Source: Gaiellasilicea sp963731615 (GTDB taxonomy: Bacteria > Actinomycetota > Thermoleophilia > Gaiellales > Gaiellaceae). Taken from it: a stretch of DNA of 64,000 bases. The notes below the pieces were generated by a model. That model saw nothing but the letters and a program-made list of their open reading frames with translations. It had not been told where the DNA came from and made no database searches. Positions 34,835 through 42,243 of this stretch are shown one piece after another. A program made the translations under genes and the position numbers. The first letter of the stretch is position 1. Each line of letters starts with the position of its first letter. The stretch lies in NCBI GenBank assembly GCA_963731615.1, contig CAVSWD010000008.1:434001-498000 (forward strand), in the 5' to 3' direction.

Positions 34835-36460
34835 ATGGAAACGGCACCACCCGTAGGGCCCAGTCAGCAGGAGAGCGACGAGCAGACCCTGCACAAGCTC
34901 GGCTACGCGCAGGAGCTCTTCCGCGGCATGGGCGGGTTCCAGAACTTTGCGATCTCGTTCACGATCATCTCGATCCTCGCCGGCTGCCTGACGTCGTACT
35001 TCGTCGCCTTCGAGCGCGGCGGCCCCGTGGCGGTGACGTACGGCTGGCTCCTCGTCGGCCTCTTCTCGACGATCATCGCGCTGGCGATGGCGGAGATCGC
35101 ATCCGCGTTTCCGACTGCGGGCGGGCTCTACTACTGGGCGTCGAAGCTCGGGAGCCCCGGCTGGGGGTGGGCGACCGGCTGGTTCAATCTGATCGGGCAG
35201 ATCGCGGTCACCGCTGCGATCGGCTACGGCCTGGCGACGTTCGGCACCGTGCTGTTCGATTACTGGTTCAGCTACTCGGCGCACATGAACGACTGGTTCG
35301 GCGCCTCGGCGAACGCGTCGATCTTCATCCTCTACGCCGCGTTCCTCCTCGCCGCCGGAATCATCAACATGTTCCAGGTCAGCGTGACGGCGATGCTGAA
35401 CACCATCTCTGCCTACTGGCACATGGCAGGCGTCGCGTTCATCGTGCTCGTGTTGATCCTCGTCCCGGACAACCATCAGAGCGTCGGCTACGTCTTCGGC
35501 GAGACGGTGAACGCATCCGGGTACGGCAGCGCCACCGATAACTTCTCGAGCCCCGCGTTCTGGTTCGTCTTCGGGCTCGGCCTGCTGCTTTCGCAGTACA
35601 CGATCACGGGCTTCGACGCGTCTGCGCACATGGCCGAGGAGACGCAGAAGGCGTCGCGGATGGCAGCCGTCGGGATGTACATGGCCGTCGTCGTCTCGGT
35701 CGTCGTCGGTTGGATTCTGCTCCTCGCCGTGACGTTCGCGATCCCGAGCACGGACGGCGCACTCGAGAACATCGGCATCGTCGTCCCGTGGATCTGGACC
35801 GAGTCGATGAGTCAGAACTGGGCAGAGGCATTGCTCTTCATCTGCGTCGTCGCGCAGTTCTTCTGCGTCACGGCCTCGATCACGTCGGCGTCGCGGATGA
35901 TGTACGCGTTTTCGCGAGACCGGGCCGTGCCAGGCCACCCGCTCTGGAGCAAGGTCGCGGCGAACCGCGTGCCGCGGAACGCGGTCTGGGCGATCGTCGC
36001 CCTGGCCGGGATCCTGATGGTGCCGGCGATCTGGAACTACCTCGTCGGCTACGGCGTCGGCACTGCGATCGCCGTGATCGGCCTCTACATCGCGTTCGTG
36101 ATTCCGGTCTATCTCCGCTACCGGATGCACGACGAGTTCGTGCCCGGCGCCTGGAGCCTCGGCCGCCACTACAAGTGGATCGATTTGCTCTCGCTTGCGT
36201 GGGTGGCGCTGATCACGATCCTGTTCGTCTTCCCGCTCTACAAGGCCGGCCTCCCCTGGGAGTCCGACTTCAGCTGGGATCTGACGAACTACACGGTTCT
36301 CTGGTTCGCGGGAATCGGGATCGTCTTCGGCGGCTGGTGGTTCCTGTCTGCGAAGAACTGGTTCAAAGGGCCCGTCCGGCAGGGGACGGAGGAAGAGCTC
36401 GAGCGGCGAGAAGCCGAGCTCGCCTCACGCGCTGCCGTGGGGCGGACTCCGACCGGCTAG
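34835..36460 (+). CDS. APC superfamily amino acid/polyamine permease
   Basis: The 541-residue protein begins at ATG 34835 after GGTAGGAGG and has about 12 membrane helices (for example ISFTIISILAGCLTSYFVAF and ATGWFNLIGQIAVTAAIG). The consensus ASAFPTAGGLYYWASKL and QYTITGFDASAHMAEETQKA are typical of GABA/choline/polyamine permeases of the APC family. It most likely imports the amine substrate used by the neighbouring ligase, hydrolase and dehydrogenases. A strong hairpin terminator follows. Confidence 0.9.
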   Translation: METAPPVGPSQQESDEQTLHKLGYAQELFRGMGGFQNFAISFTIISILAGCLTSYFVAFERGGPVAVTYGWLLVGLFSTIIALAMAEIASAFPTAGGLYYWASKLGSPGWGWATGWFNLIGQIAVTAAIGYGLATFGTVLFDYWFSYSAHMNDWFGASANASIFILYAAFLLAAGIINMFQVSVTAMLNTISAYWHMAGVAFIVLVLILVPDNHQSVGYVFGETVNASGYGSATDNFSSPAFWFVFGLGLLLSQYTITGFDASAHMAEETQKASRMAAVGMYMAVVVSVVVGWILLLAVTFAIPSTDGALENIGIVVPWIWTESMSQNWAEALLFICVVAQFFCVTASITSASRMMYAFSRDRAVPGHPLWSKVAANRVPRNAVWAIVALAGILMVPAIWNYLVGYGVGTAIAVIGLYIAFVIPVYLRYRMHDEFVPGAWSLGRHYKWIDLLSLAWVALITILFVFPLYKAGLPWESDFSWDLTNYTVLWFAGIGIVFGGWWFLSAKNWFKGPVRQGTEEELERREAELASRAAVGRTPTG

Positions 36461-36468
36461 GACTCGGT

Positions 36469-36498
36469 GCGGGAAGGGGCGCTTGCGTCCCTTCCCGC
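36469..36498. terminator. Bidirectional hairpin between convergent permease and SDR genes
   Basis: GCGGGAAGGG at 36469-36478 pairs perfectly with CCCTTCCCGC at 36489-36498, with a 10-base loop. It sits between the stops of convergent genes at 36460 and 36512. Confidence 0.7.
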
Positions 36499-36511
36499 TC
36501 GCGACGGCCCG

Positions 36512-37273
36512 TCAGCCCGCCCAGGCGCCGCCGTTGTGGTCGATCGCCTGGCCGGTGACGCCGCGCGCGTCGTCCGAGAGCAGCCAGCGAACGGTGCCGG
36601 CGATGTCGGCGGGTTGGCCCATCCGACCGAGCGGGACGTCGCGCATCGCGTCCCGATAGGCGTCCTCGCGGGTGCCTCCGCTCGCGGCCGCGATCCCGTC
36701 GAGGCCCGACCACGCCATCTCGGTGTCGACCCAGCCCGGGCAGATCGCGTTCACCTGGACATTCTCCGGCGCCAGCTCCGCGGCGAAGGAGCGAACGAGC
36801 CCGAGCAGCCCCGCCTTCGAAGCGGAGTAGCCGGTGTAGCCGGGTACTGCGATCCGGGCCAGGATCGACGAGATCACGACGACATGACGCGTCTCCGGCC
36901 CGGGAGCGAGCTGCCGCAGCGCAGCGCGCACCGAGTAGTAGGTGCCGGACAGGTTCGTCGCGACCAGATCGTCGAAGCGGTCCTCCGGCCCGTCCGCGTT
37001 CGGGCCGCCGAGGCCGCTGTTGGCCACGAGCGCGTGAATCGGCCCGCGCTCGGCCGCTGCCTGCGCAAACGCGTCCTCGGCCTGGCGCCGGTCGCGGATG
37101 TCGCAGGCGGCCGCGCCGGCACCGAGCGCGTCCGCCACCTCCCGCAGGCGGTCGAGGTCGCGTGCGAGCAACGTCAGCGTCGCCCCGTCGGCCGCCAGCC
37201 GCTCTGCGATCGCCTTACCGATCCCGCGGCCGCCGCCCGTGACCACGACGTGCCTTCCCGCCAGCGCCTGCAT
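36512..37273 (-). CDS. Short-chain dehydrogenase/reductase
   Basis: From ATG 37273 (MQALAGRHVV) the 253-residue SDR shows TGGGRGIG, the N-x-G motif in ANSGLG, and the YTGYSASKAG catalytic region, with ICPGWVDTEM downstream. The frame is open to 37441, but the extra part is intergenic in style. The closest known relatives are 3-oxoacyl-ACP reductase-like and alcohol SDRs; the substrate is unknown. It stands alone, with a noncoding region containing two RNA candidates upstream. Confidence 0.88.
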   Translation of the reverse strand: MQALAGRHVVVTGGGRGIGKAIAERLAADGATLTLLARDLDRLREVADALGAGAAACDIRDRRQAEDAFAQAAAERGPIHALVANSGLGGPNADGPEDRFDDLVATNLSGTYYSVRAALRQLAPGPETRHVVVISSILARIAVPGYTGYSASKAGLLGLVRSFAAELAPENVQVNAICPGWVDTEMAWSGLDGIAAASGGTREDAYRDAMRDVPLGRMGQPADIAGTVRWLLSDDARGVTGQAIDHNGGAWAG

Positions 37274-37455
37274 CCGTCCCTTTCGAAAGTCGCTCTTTGC
37301 GTGAACTTCGTCCCGCTGCCGCCCTTGTGGGTCGGAGTGCCTGAGCATAGATTCCTGGTTCCGCGCGGCCCGTCCCTTCCGTCCCTCCGGCCCCGGCAGA
37401 CCTCCTCGATCGGCACCTAGAGCGTTCGACAAGAACGGCAAAACAAGCCGACGTT

Positions 37456-37528
37456 AAAGGAAAACACCGCAAATTGCGGGCGGGGCCTCTCGAGCACCCT
37501 TGACGCTCGATCGGCCAGGCTCTAACTT
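37456..37528 (+). promoter_or_regulatory. Promoter and upstream boxes of RNA unit A
   Basis: A box AAAGGAAAAC (37456-37465), a perfect dyad CCGCAA-A-TTGCGG (37467-37479), -35 TTGACG (37500-37505) and -10 TAACTT (37523-37528), with a 17-base spacer. The same order with identical spacing (67 bases from box to -10) recurs in unit B, so the arrangement is conserved and not chance. The dyad probably binds a regulator. Confidence 0.7.
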
Positions 37529-37534
37529 CCCCCT

Positions 37535-37737
37535 TGCAGCGAGCACGGAGCGAGATTAGGTCGAGGTTCCACCGGAGGACGTGTACGCGCAAGCGGAAAC
37601 GTCAGTCGGAGGGGCGGACGAAATCGCAACCGGCTCGCTGAATTTATTGGTGGCGCAGTCATGAAAAGGGATCCCCGGAGGGGGATCCCTTTCCGCGCCA
37701 AGACCCCTGAAGCTGCGTGCGTCGGGATCAGGGCTCG
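37535..37737 (+). ncRNA. Structured small RNA candidate, unit A
   Basis: Starting about seven bases after the -10, the transcript would fold with P1 CAGCGAGC (37537-37544) closing on GCTCGCTG (37633-37640). Inside lies a GCAA-capped mini-hairpin CGC-GCAA-GCG. A second stem, 12 bp with loop GGAG, spans 37665-37692 and is nested in TGGCGC/GCGCCA. The final 37 bases (37701-37737) are identical to unit B and can pair CCCTGA with TCAGGG. No match to a known RNA family was recognised by eye. It may be one RNA or two processed parts, since an AT-rich stretch follows P1. Confidence 0.6.
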
Positions 37738-37909
37738 TTCATCGGCGTCGGTTCGCTTGGTGCAGTGGCCGGCGTTGGTGAACTCGCTGCAGAAGAGGTG
37801 CGGGTCCTCCGCGGGCTCGCTTGTGATCGGTTAGGGTCTCGCATCGAGCTCGAAGGTCGGGTTCTCCTCTCTATCGTTTAAGGCGTCGTTGGCAATTCTG
37901 TGCGCTGTA

Positions 37910-37982
37910 AAAGGAAAACTTCGCAATTTGCGGGCGCCGCGTTTTTCGAGGCCTTGACCCCCGTCCCGATCGGCCCTAGATT
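37910..37982 (+). promoter_or_regulatory. Promoter and upstream boxes of RNA unit B
   Basis: AAAGGAAAAC (37910-37919), dyad CGCAA-T-TTGCG (37922-37932), -35 TTGACC (37954-37959), 17-base spacer, -10 TAGATT (37977-37982). Spacing equals unit A throughout, while the spacer bases themselves differ. The -10 is close to consensus, so this is one of the clearest promoters in the window. Confidence 0.75.
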
Positions 37983-37988
37983 CCCCCT

Positions 37989-38185
37989 TGCAGCGAGCAC
38001 GGGACGCGACTAGGTCGAGTCCACTCCGGGAGGCCGTAGGCGGAAGCCGAAAGTCCGTCGGGGTGGCGGACGAAAGCGCACCCGGCTCGCTGAATTTTTT
38101 TGGGCGCAATCGGAAACGGGATCTGCGGAGCAGATCCCGTTTCGCGCCAGACCCCTGAAGCTGCGTGCGTCGGGATCAGGGCTCG
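37989..38185 (+). ncRNA. Structured small RNA candidate, unit B
   Basis: P1 CAGCGAGC (37991-37998) pairs with GCTCGCTG (38085-38092), extended by CGGG/CCCG, and is followed by seven T residues (38095-38101), as in an intrinsic terminator. Inside, GGC-GGAA-GCC replaces the CGC-GCAA-GCG hairpin of unit A with pairing and a GNRA loop kept. The downstream stem (38114-38126 with 38130-38142) is 13 bp in different bases from unit A, again with pairing kept. The last 37 bases (38149-38185) are identical. It lies 98 bp before an MFS gene, so a regulatory leader role is also possible. Confidence 0.65.
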
Positions 38186-38283
38186 CTCGAAGGCGTTTGC
38201 CCGCTTGGTTCTTTGGCCGGCGTGTTGGGCTTGGTTCGGTCGACTGATGTTCTTGATCTTGTCCTCGTCGGTAACGTCGGCTG

Positions 38284-39450
38284 ATGCGCAGACTTCTTGT
38301 GCTCGTCAGCGTGGTCGTGTTCGTCGACGCGATGTTGTTCGGGGCGCTGGCGCCGCTCGTGCCTGGGTACGCGGAGGAGTTCGGGCTCTCGAAGACGGGC
38401 GCCGGGCTGCTCGTCGCCTCGTTCGGGGCCGGCGCGCTGCTCGGCGGGATCCCTGGCGGTCTCGCGGCGATGCGCCGCGGGCCGAAGGTCGCGGTCGTCG
38501 CCGGGCTCGTGCTCCTCGCGGCCTCCAGCTTCGCCTTCGCGGCCGCAGACGGGCCATGGACGCTCGGGCTCGCGCGGTTCGCGCAGGGAGCGTCGAGCAC
38601 GACAACGTGGGCCGGCGCGCTTGCCTGGCTGACCGTCGCCACGCCGCGTGAGCGGCGCGGGGAGCTGATCGGCATCGCCTTCGGCGCCGCGGTCTTCGGT
38701 GCGATTCTCGGCCCCATGTTCGGCGCCGTCGCCGATGCGGTCAGCGTCCGCGCGTCCTTCGCCGTCGTCGGCGTAGTGGCCGCCGTGCTCGCCGCCTGGG
38801 CTGCGAGCCGGCCGGCCGCCCGGCCCGAGGAGCAGGCGGCGGGCGCCGTCTCGCGTGCCCTGCATGACCGTGGGTTCCTGGGCGGGCTCTGGCTCAACAC
38901 CCTGCCGGCGTGGCTCTTCGGGACGCTGGTCGTGCTCGTGCCGCTTCAACTCGACGACGGCGGGTTCACGCCGTTCGCGATCGGCGCGGTCTTCCTGGTC
39001 GCCGGCCTCCTCGAGACCGTCTTCAACCCGTTCCTGGGCCGCTTCTCCGACCGCCGCGGCCGTCTGCTCCCGATCCGGCTCGCGCTCGGCGCCTCTGTCG
39101 TCGTCGCCATCGCCTTCGCGGTGCTGCGCGGCCCGTATGCCGTCGCGCTGCTCGCGGTCCTCGCCGCAATCGCCTTCGGCGCCTTCTACACACCCGGAAT
39201 GGCGCTCGTCTCCGACCGGGCCGAAGCCGCAGGGCTCTCGCAGGCGCTCGGCTTCGGGATCATGAACACCGCCTGGGCATTCGGGAACATGAGCGGGCCA
39301 GCGCTCGCCGGCACGGTCGCCGACGCGGCGGGCGACGCGGTTCCGTATCTGCTCGCGGCCGGGCTCTGCCTCGTCACGCTGCTCGCGACGGGAACCGTTC
39401 GAGCACCCACGACACGTCGAGTGGCCGGTGACGGTAGCTCCGTCCGTTGA
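38284..39450 (+). CDS. MFS transporter, 12-helix drug/metabolite type
   Basis: The 388-residue protein has 12 predicted helices, beginning MRRLLVLVSVVVFVDAMLFG with APLVPGYAEEFGLSKTGAG, and the MFS loop motif GRFSDRRGRLLPIRLALG after helix 6. The substrate cannot be told. It follows RNA unit B by 98 bp, and its 3' end overlaps the converging gene at 39374 by 77 bases. Confidence 0.85.
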   Translation: MRRLLVLVSVVVFVDAMLFGALAPLVPGYAEEFGLSKTGAGLLVASFGAGALLGGIPGGLAAMRRGPKVAVVAGLVLLAASSFAFAAADGPWTLGLARFAQGASSTTTWAGALAWLTVATPRERRGELIGIAFGAAVFGAILGPMFGAVADAVSVRASFAVVGVVAAVLAAWAASRPAARPEEQAAGAVSRALHDRGFLGGLWLNTLPAWLFGTLVVLVPLQLDDGGFTPFAIGAVFLVAGLLETVFNPFLGRFSDRRGRLLPIRLALGASVVVAIAFAVLRGPYAVALLAVLAAIAFGAFYTPGMALVSDRAEAAGLSQALGFGIMNTAWAFGNMSGPALAGTVADAAGDAVPYLLAAGLCLVTLLATGTVRAPTTRRVAGDGSSVR

Positions 39451-39868
39451 CGAGCACGTAGTCGCCCGTCCGCGGATCCATCGGCAGCCGGGACTCCGCC
39501 GGATACCAGCGGTTGTGGCAGTCGATCAGGTCGTTCACCTCGCTGAAGTCCCAGCCCGCGACGACCTCGAGCCACGTAGCCTCGTCGTCCCCAGCCGCTA
39601 AACGGGCGGCGTCGAGCGCCTCCTCGTGCTCGGCGGTGAGGCGCGCGATCTCACGCAGCCGCGCCATGTACGGCCGCGGGCCGCCGAGCGAGGCGAGGTA
39701 GCTGCTCGCGTCCGTGCTGAAGTTGCGCAGCCGCATCCCAAGCCGTCTGCCTTTCAGCGGCAGGTCCTGCACGTCTGCTTCGAGGCCGGCCAGGTTCCGG
39801 CGGTCGCGGGGCGTCTCGGGGAGGACGACTCCCTGACGCATGATCCGCTCGCGCTCCCGACGCTTCAT
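39374..39868 (-). CDS. Conserved hypothetical protein
   Basis: The 164-residue product is basic at the N-terminus (MKRRERERIMRQGVVLPETP) and helical in the middle, and ends with NRWYPAESRLPMDPRTGDYV and GRSYRHRPLDVSWVLERFP. I have a sense of similar hypothetical proteins in actinobacteria but cannot name a function. No membrane segment or cofactor motif is visible. Confidence 0.65.
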   Translation of the reverse strand: MKRRERERIMRQGVVLPETPRDRRNLAGLEADVQDLPLKGRRLGMRLRNFSTDASSYLASLGGPRPYMARLREIARLTAEHEEALDAARLAAGDDEATWLEVVAGWDFSEVNDLIDCHNRWYPAESRLPMDPRTGDYVLVNGRSYRHRPLDVSWVLERFPSRAA

Positions 39869-39883
39869 TGCGGTGGAGCGTAA

Positions 39884-40442
39884 CTAGCGGCCGAACAGAC
39901 GCGCGACGAGTCCCTTGCGAGCCGGAACGTCCTTCGGCTCGGGCTCCTGCACGGGTTCCTCGAGCAGCACGCGCACGTTCTCCAACGAGCGGCGGCGGGC
40001 CTCCCCGGCCCGCTCGCGGTCACCCCGGAGGGCTGCTCTCATCTCGTCGATCTGGCTCTGCTCCTGCACCCGTCGGGGTTCGATTCTCCGCGTGCGGTTC
40101 CTGCTCGAGGAACGCACAGCGACGATCGTCGCCCGGCAGCGGTGAGCGCCCGAGGCGCAGCACGCGGTAGCGGACGCCCTCGACCGAGACAGCATCGTCG
40201 CGTCCTGGCGCCGGCACGTAGCTCGCGAGCAGCCGGTAGCCGCCGGGGGAGGGGACGAAGAGGAGGTGATCGTGCGCCGGCTCGACGACTTCGTCCGCGC
40301 CGTCTGGCCGCTCGGCGGGCGCCGGCTCGGGCCGTGCCGGCTCGTCGAGCAGCGTCACGACGCGATCGACCAGCTCGGCGAGCCGCTCGAGCGGAGGCAG
40401 CAGCACGGGCGGCGGCTGCCGTCGCAGGCGTCTGAGCCACAT
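39884..40442 (-). pseudogene. Hypothetical protein of the SPLPGD-domain type, one frame break
   Basis: ATG 40442 begins MWLRRLRRQPPPVLLPPLER. A domain DHLLFVPSPGGYRLLASYVP ... RSPLPGDDRRCAFLEQEP follows; near 40090 the frame shifts, and the end reads RRVQEQSQIDEMRAALRGDR and ARKGLVARLFGR. The 559-nt span is 3n+1, one inserted base. The domain is paralogous to the C-terminus of the coiled-coil protein at 41068-41925. It lies directly after the cupin gene on the same strand. Function unknown. Confidence 0.6.
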
Positions 40443-40447
40443 CTGCC

Positions 40448-40984
40448 TCAGCCGCCGGGGAGCTCGCCTGCCGCATACCGGGTCGGCACGACCTCCGCCG
40501 TGCCTGCGTATGCCTCATCGCCGTCTTTCGTTTCCTGCGTGACGCCGGCGCCGTGCTTCAACGCCGTCGCGTCGACCGGATAGACGAGGCCGGACCTGTT
40601 GCGGGCACCGACGGCGAGCACGACGAGCGGCTCCGACCCGGCCGCGACGATCACGTGCTTCGCCCAGGCCGGGCAATGGACGAAGTCCCAGGCCCGCAGC
40701 GGCCGTTCCTCGCCCTCGATGATCAGGATCCCCTCGCCGGCAAGCACGAGGAAGTTCTCCTGTGCGTCCTCCCCGTGATACATGCACGCCGGCTGGCCCG
40801 GCTGCATGACCCCGATGTTGATCCCAACCTCCGGGAAGCGCGCGTCGCCCTTGCCCTCCCAGCGCGTGTAACGGCCGAACTCGGCGCTTTCCGCCCACGC
40901 GGCTTCCATCGTGTTGAGCACGAACCAGCCCTCTCCCTCGGGCACGAGCCCATGCTCCGTCTCCTGCAGACGAGCTTCCTTCAT
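40448..40984 (-). CDS. Cupin-domain protein
   Basis: The 178-residue protein has a cupin barrel: QPGQPACMYHGEDAQENFLV, GEGILIIEGEERPLRAWDFV and HCPAWAKHVIVAAG. It has the usual His and Glu metal-ligand spacing for the first motif (H70 to E76 region). Such proteins bind metal and can be dioxygenases, isomerases or sensors; the substrate is unknown. Confidence 0.85.
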   Translation of the reverse strand: MKEARLQETEHGLVPEGEGWFVLNTMEAAWAESAEFGRYTRWEGKGDARFPEVGINIGVMQPGQPACMYHGEDAQENFLVLAGEGILIIEGEERPLRAWDFVHCPAWAKHVIVAAGSEPLVVLAVGARNRSGLVYPVDATALKHGAGVTQETKDGDEAYAGTAEVVPTRYAAGELPGG

Positions 40985-41067
40985 CTCCCCTCCCCCGCCG
41001 CACCGCGGCCTCGACGAGCCTCACCCGCTCGCGACTCCTGCGGGTCGATCACCCGATCATCGTACGT

Positions 41068-41925
41068 CTACGCCGGCAGGGCGACGATGCACGGCCTGAC
41101 GTCGCCGGGAAGCGGCGACGGGCGCGAACCGGCGACCACGAACAGGCCGTCGTTGAGCCCGGGAAGCTCGAGCGGGCTGTGCCGCGGCGGCGGCGGGCCG
41201 TCACGTTCGACCAGCTCGTAACCGCTTGGGAGCTGCAGAAAGACGACGTGACTCGCAGGGTGGACTGAAGGGTTCTCGGCGGCGGCGTGGCGGCGGTCGC
41301 GGCTCCGTGCCGCAAACCTCGCTGCCTGCGCACGGCGGCGCGAGTTCTCGTTTCGCAGACGCTCGATCTCCGCGTCGCAGCCGCGAACGTCGAGTGCTAG
41401 CCGTTCCGCCTCGTCGCGGAACCTCTCGGCGGCTTCGCCGAGCCCGCGCAGCTCCTCAGCGTGCCGCACCAGCTCTGCGTCGCGTGCGCGCAGCCGCCGG
41501 ACAAAGCTGATCGCCTGAGCACGGCGTCGATCCCGATCGGCGGTCAGCAGCGCCAGCTCGCGCTCCTGCTCGACCAGGTGCTGCTCAGCCGCGGCGAGCC
41601 TTGCGCTCTGCTCGTCGACCAGACCGTCGTTTGCCTGGGAGAGGCCGCTCAGCTCTCCGTTCCGGTCCCGCTCGGCGAACAGCTCGAATCGCGCCTCGCG
41701 CGCGCGACGGACGAGCCGCTCGGCCTGTCCCCGCCGCCGGTCGCGCTCTGCGGCCAGTACCGCGAGCTCGACTTCGCGCTCGGCGAGCCACTCCTCGGCT
41801 GCGGCGAGCTTGGCCCACTGTTCCTCGAGCTGGGCGAGCACGGTCGCGTCCGCGGGCGGCGCCACCTCCGGCTCGGCCGGATCCGGCTGAGCCTCTTCCG
41901 GCAGCTCCGCGAAGTTCGGGAACAC
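41068..41925 (-). CDS. Coiled-coil protein with C-terminal SPLPGD domain
   Basis: GTG 41925 gives 285 residues. Residues 25-210 are coiled coil (VLAQLEEQWAKLAAAEEWLA, then LAERDRRR-type repeats containing RRRGQA, RRRAQA). The last 65 residues form a small domain: SHVVFLQLPSGYELVERDGP ... SRPSPLPGDVRPCIVALPA, shared with the gene at 39884-40442. It lies three bases after the stop of the MshEN-type gene in its corrected frame. Unknown function. Confidence 0.7.
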   Translation of the reverse strand: MFPNFAELPEEAQPDPAEPEVAPPADATVLAQLEEQWAKLAAAEEWLAEREVELAVLAAERDRRRGQAERLVRRAREARFELFAERDRNGELSGLSQANDGLVDEQSARLAAAEQHLVEQERELALLTADRDRRRAQAISFVRRLRARDAELVRHAEELRGLGEAAERFRDEAERLALDVRGCDAEIERLRNENSRRRAQAARFAARSRDRRHAAAENPSVHPASHVVFLQLPSGYELVERDGPPPPRHSPLELPGLNDGLFVVAGSRPSPLPGDVRPCIVALPA

Positions 41926-41928
41926 TGG

Positions 41929-42212
41929 CTAAGGGTCGGCCGGCCACTGTCGTTCTCGTAGCGGCGCTGGATCTGGGCGCGCAGTCCTGTTCCGAAGCCG
42001 GTCTCGGCGATCAGCTCGATGCCGTACTGGGCCGCCAGCGCATTCGAGAGATCGGGTGGCGACATGAAGCCGCACTCGACGATCGTCTCGCCGAGGCGGC
42101 GGCCGGTCGTCTGCTGCTTGGCGAGCGCAAACTCGAGCTCCTCGTCGGTGAGGAGCCCCTGCTCGACGAGCAGCCGCCCGAGAGGTCGCCATGGGATGTG
42201 GGCCGCTTCCAC
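41929..42212 (-). pseudogene. MshEN/GspE N-terminal-domain protein, one frame break near the end
   Basis: ATG 42212 begins MEAAHIPWRPLGRLLVEQGL and continues with LTDEELEFALAKQQTTGRRL, GETIVECGFMSPPDLSNALA and AQYGIELI, a typical T2SSE_N/MshEN fold, which in relatives binds cyclic di-GMP. It ends ETGFGTGLRAQIQRRYENDS; the frame then runs into nonsense. A missing base near 41945 would place a TAG at 41929-41931, just before the next gene. The span is 3n+2. GFGTGLR recurs in the Tad-operon coiled-coil protein. Confidence 0.6.
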
Positions 42213-42243
42213 AGGCCCTCTATCGGCGCGAGCGGCCTCGAAG

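Larger units (their letters stand above)
37274..38283. other. 1-kb noncoding region with two tandem RNA units
   Basis: No convincing protein frame exists on either strand over 1,010 bases. The plus strand carries two diverged copies of one unit of roughly 280 bp (about 37456-37737 and 37910-38185), each with its own promoter and structured region, separated by 172 bp of unrelated sequence (37738-37909). The remaining part, 37274-37455, is the leader or promoter zone of the minus-strand SDR gene. Confidence 0.7.

Noticed and set aside
37560..38100. RNase P RNA, 6S RNA or a riboswitch of a named class in the twin RNA units
   Set aside because: AAAGTCC and GNRA pieces recall RNase P, but length and conserved core do not fit, and I could not match cobalamin, c-di-GMP or ydaO consensus elements.
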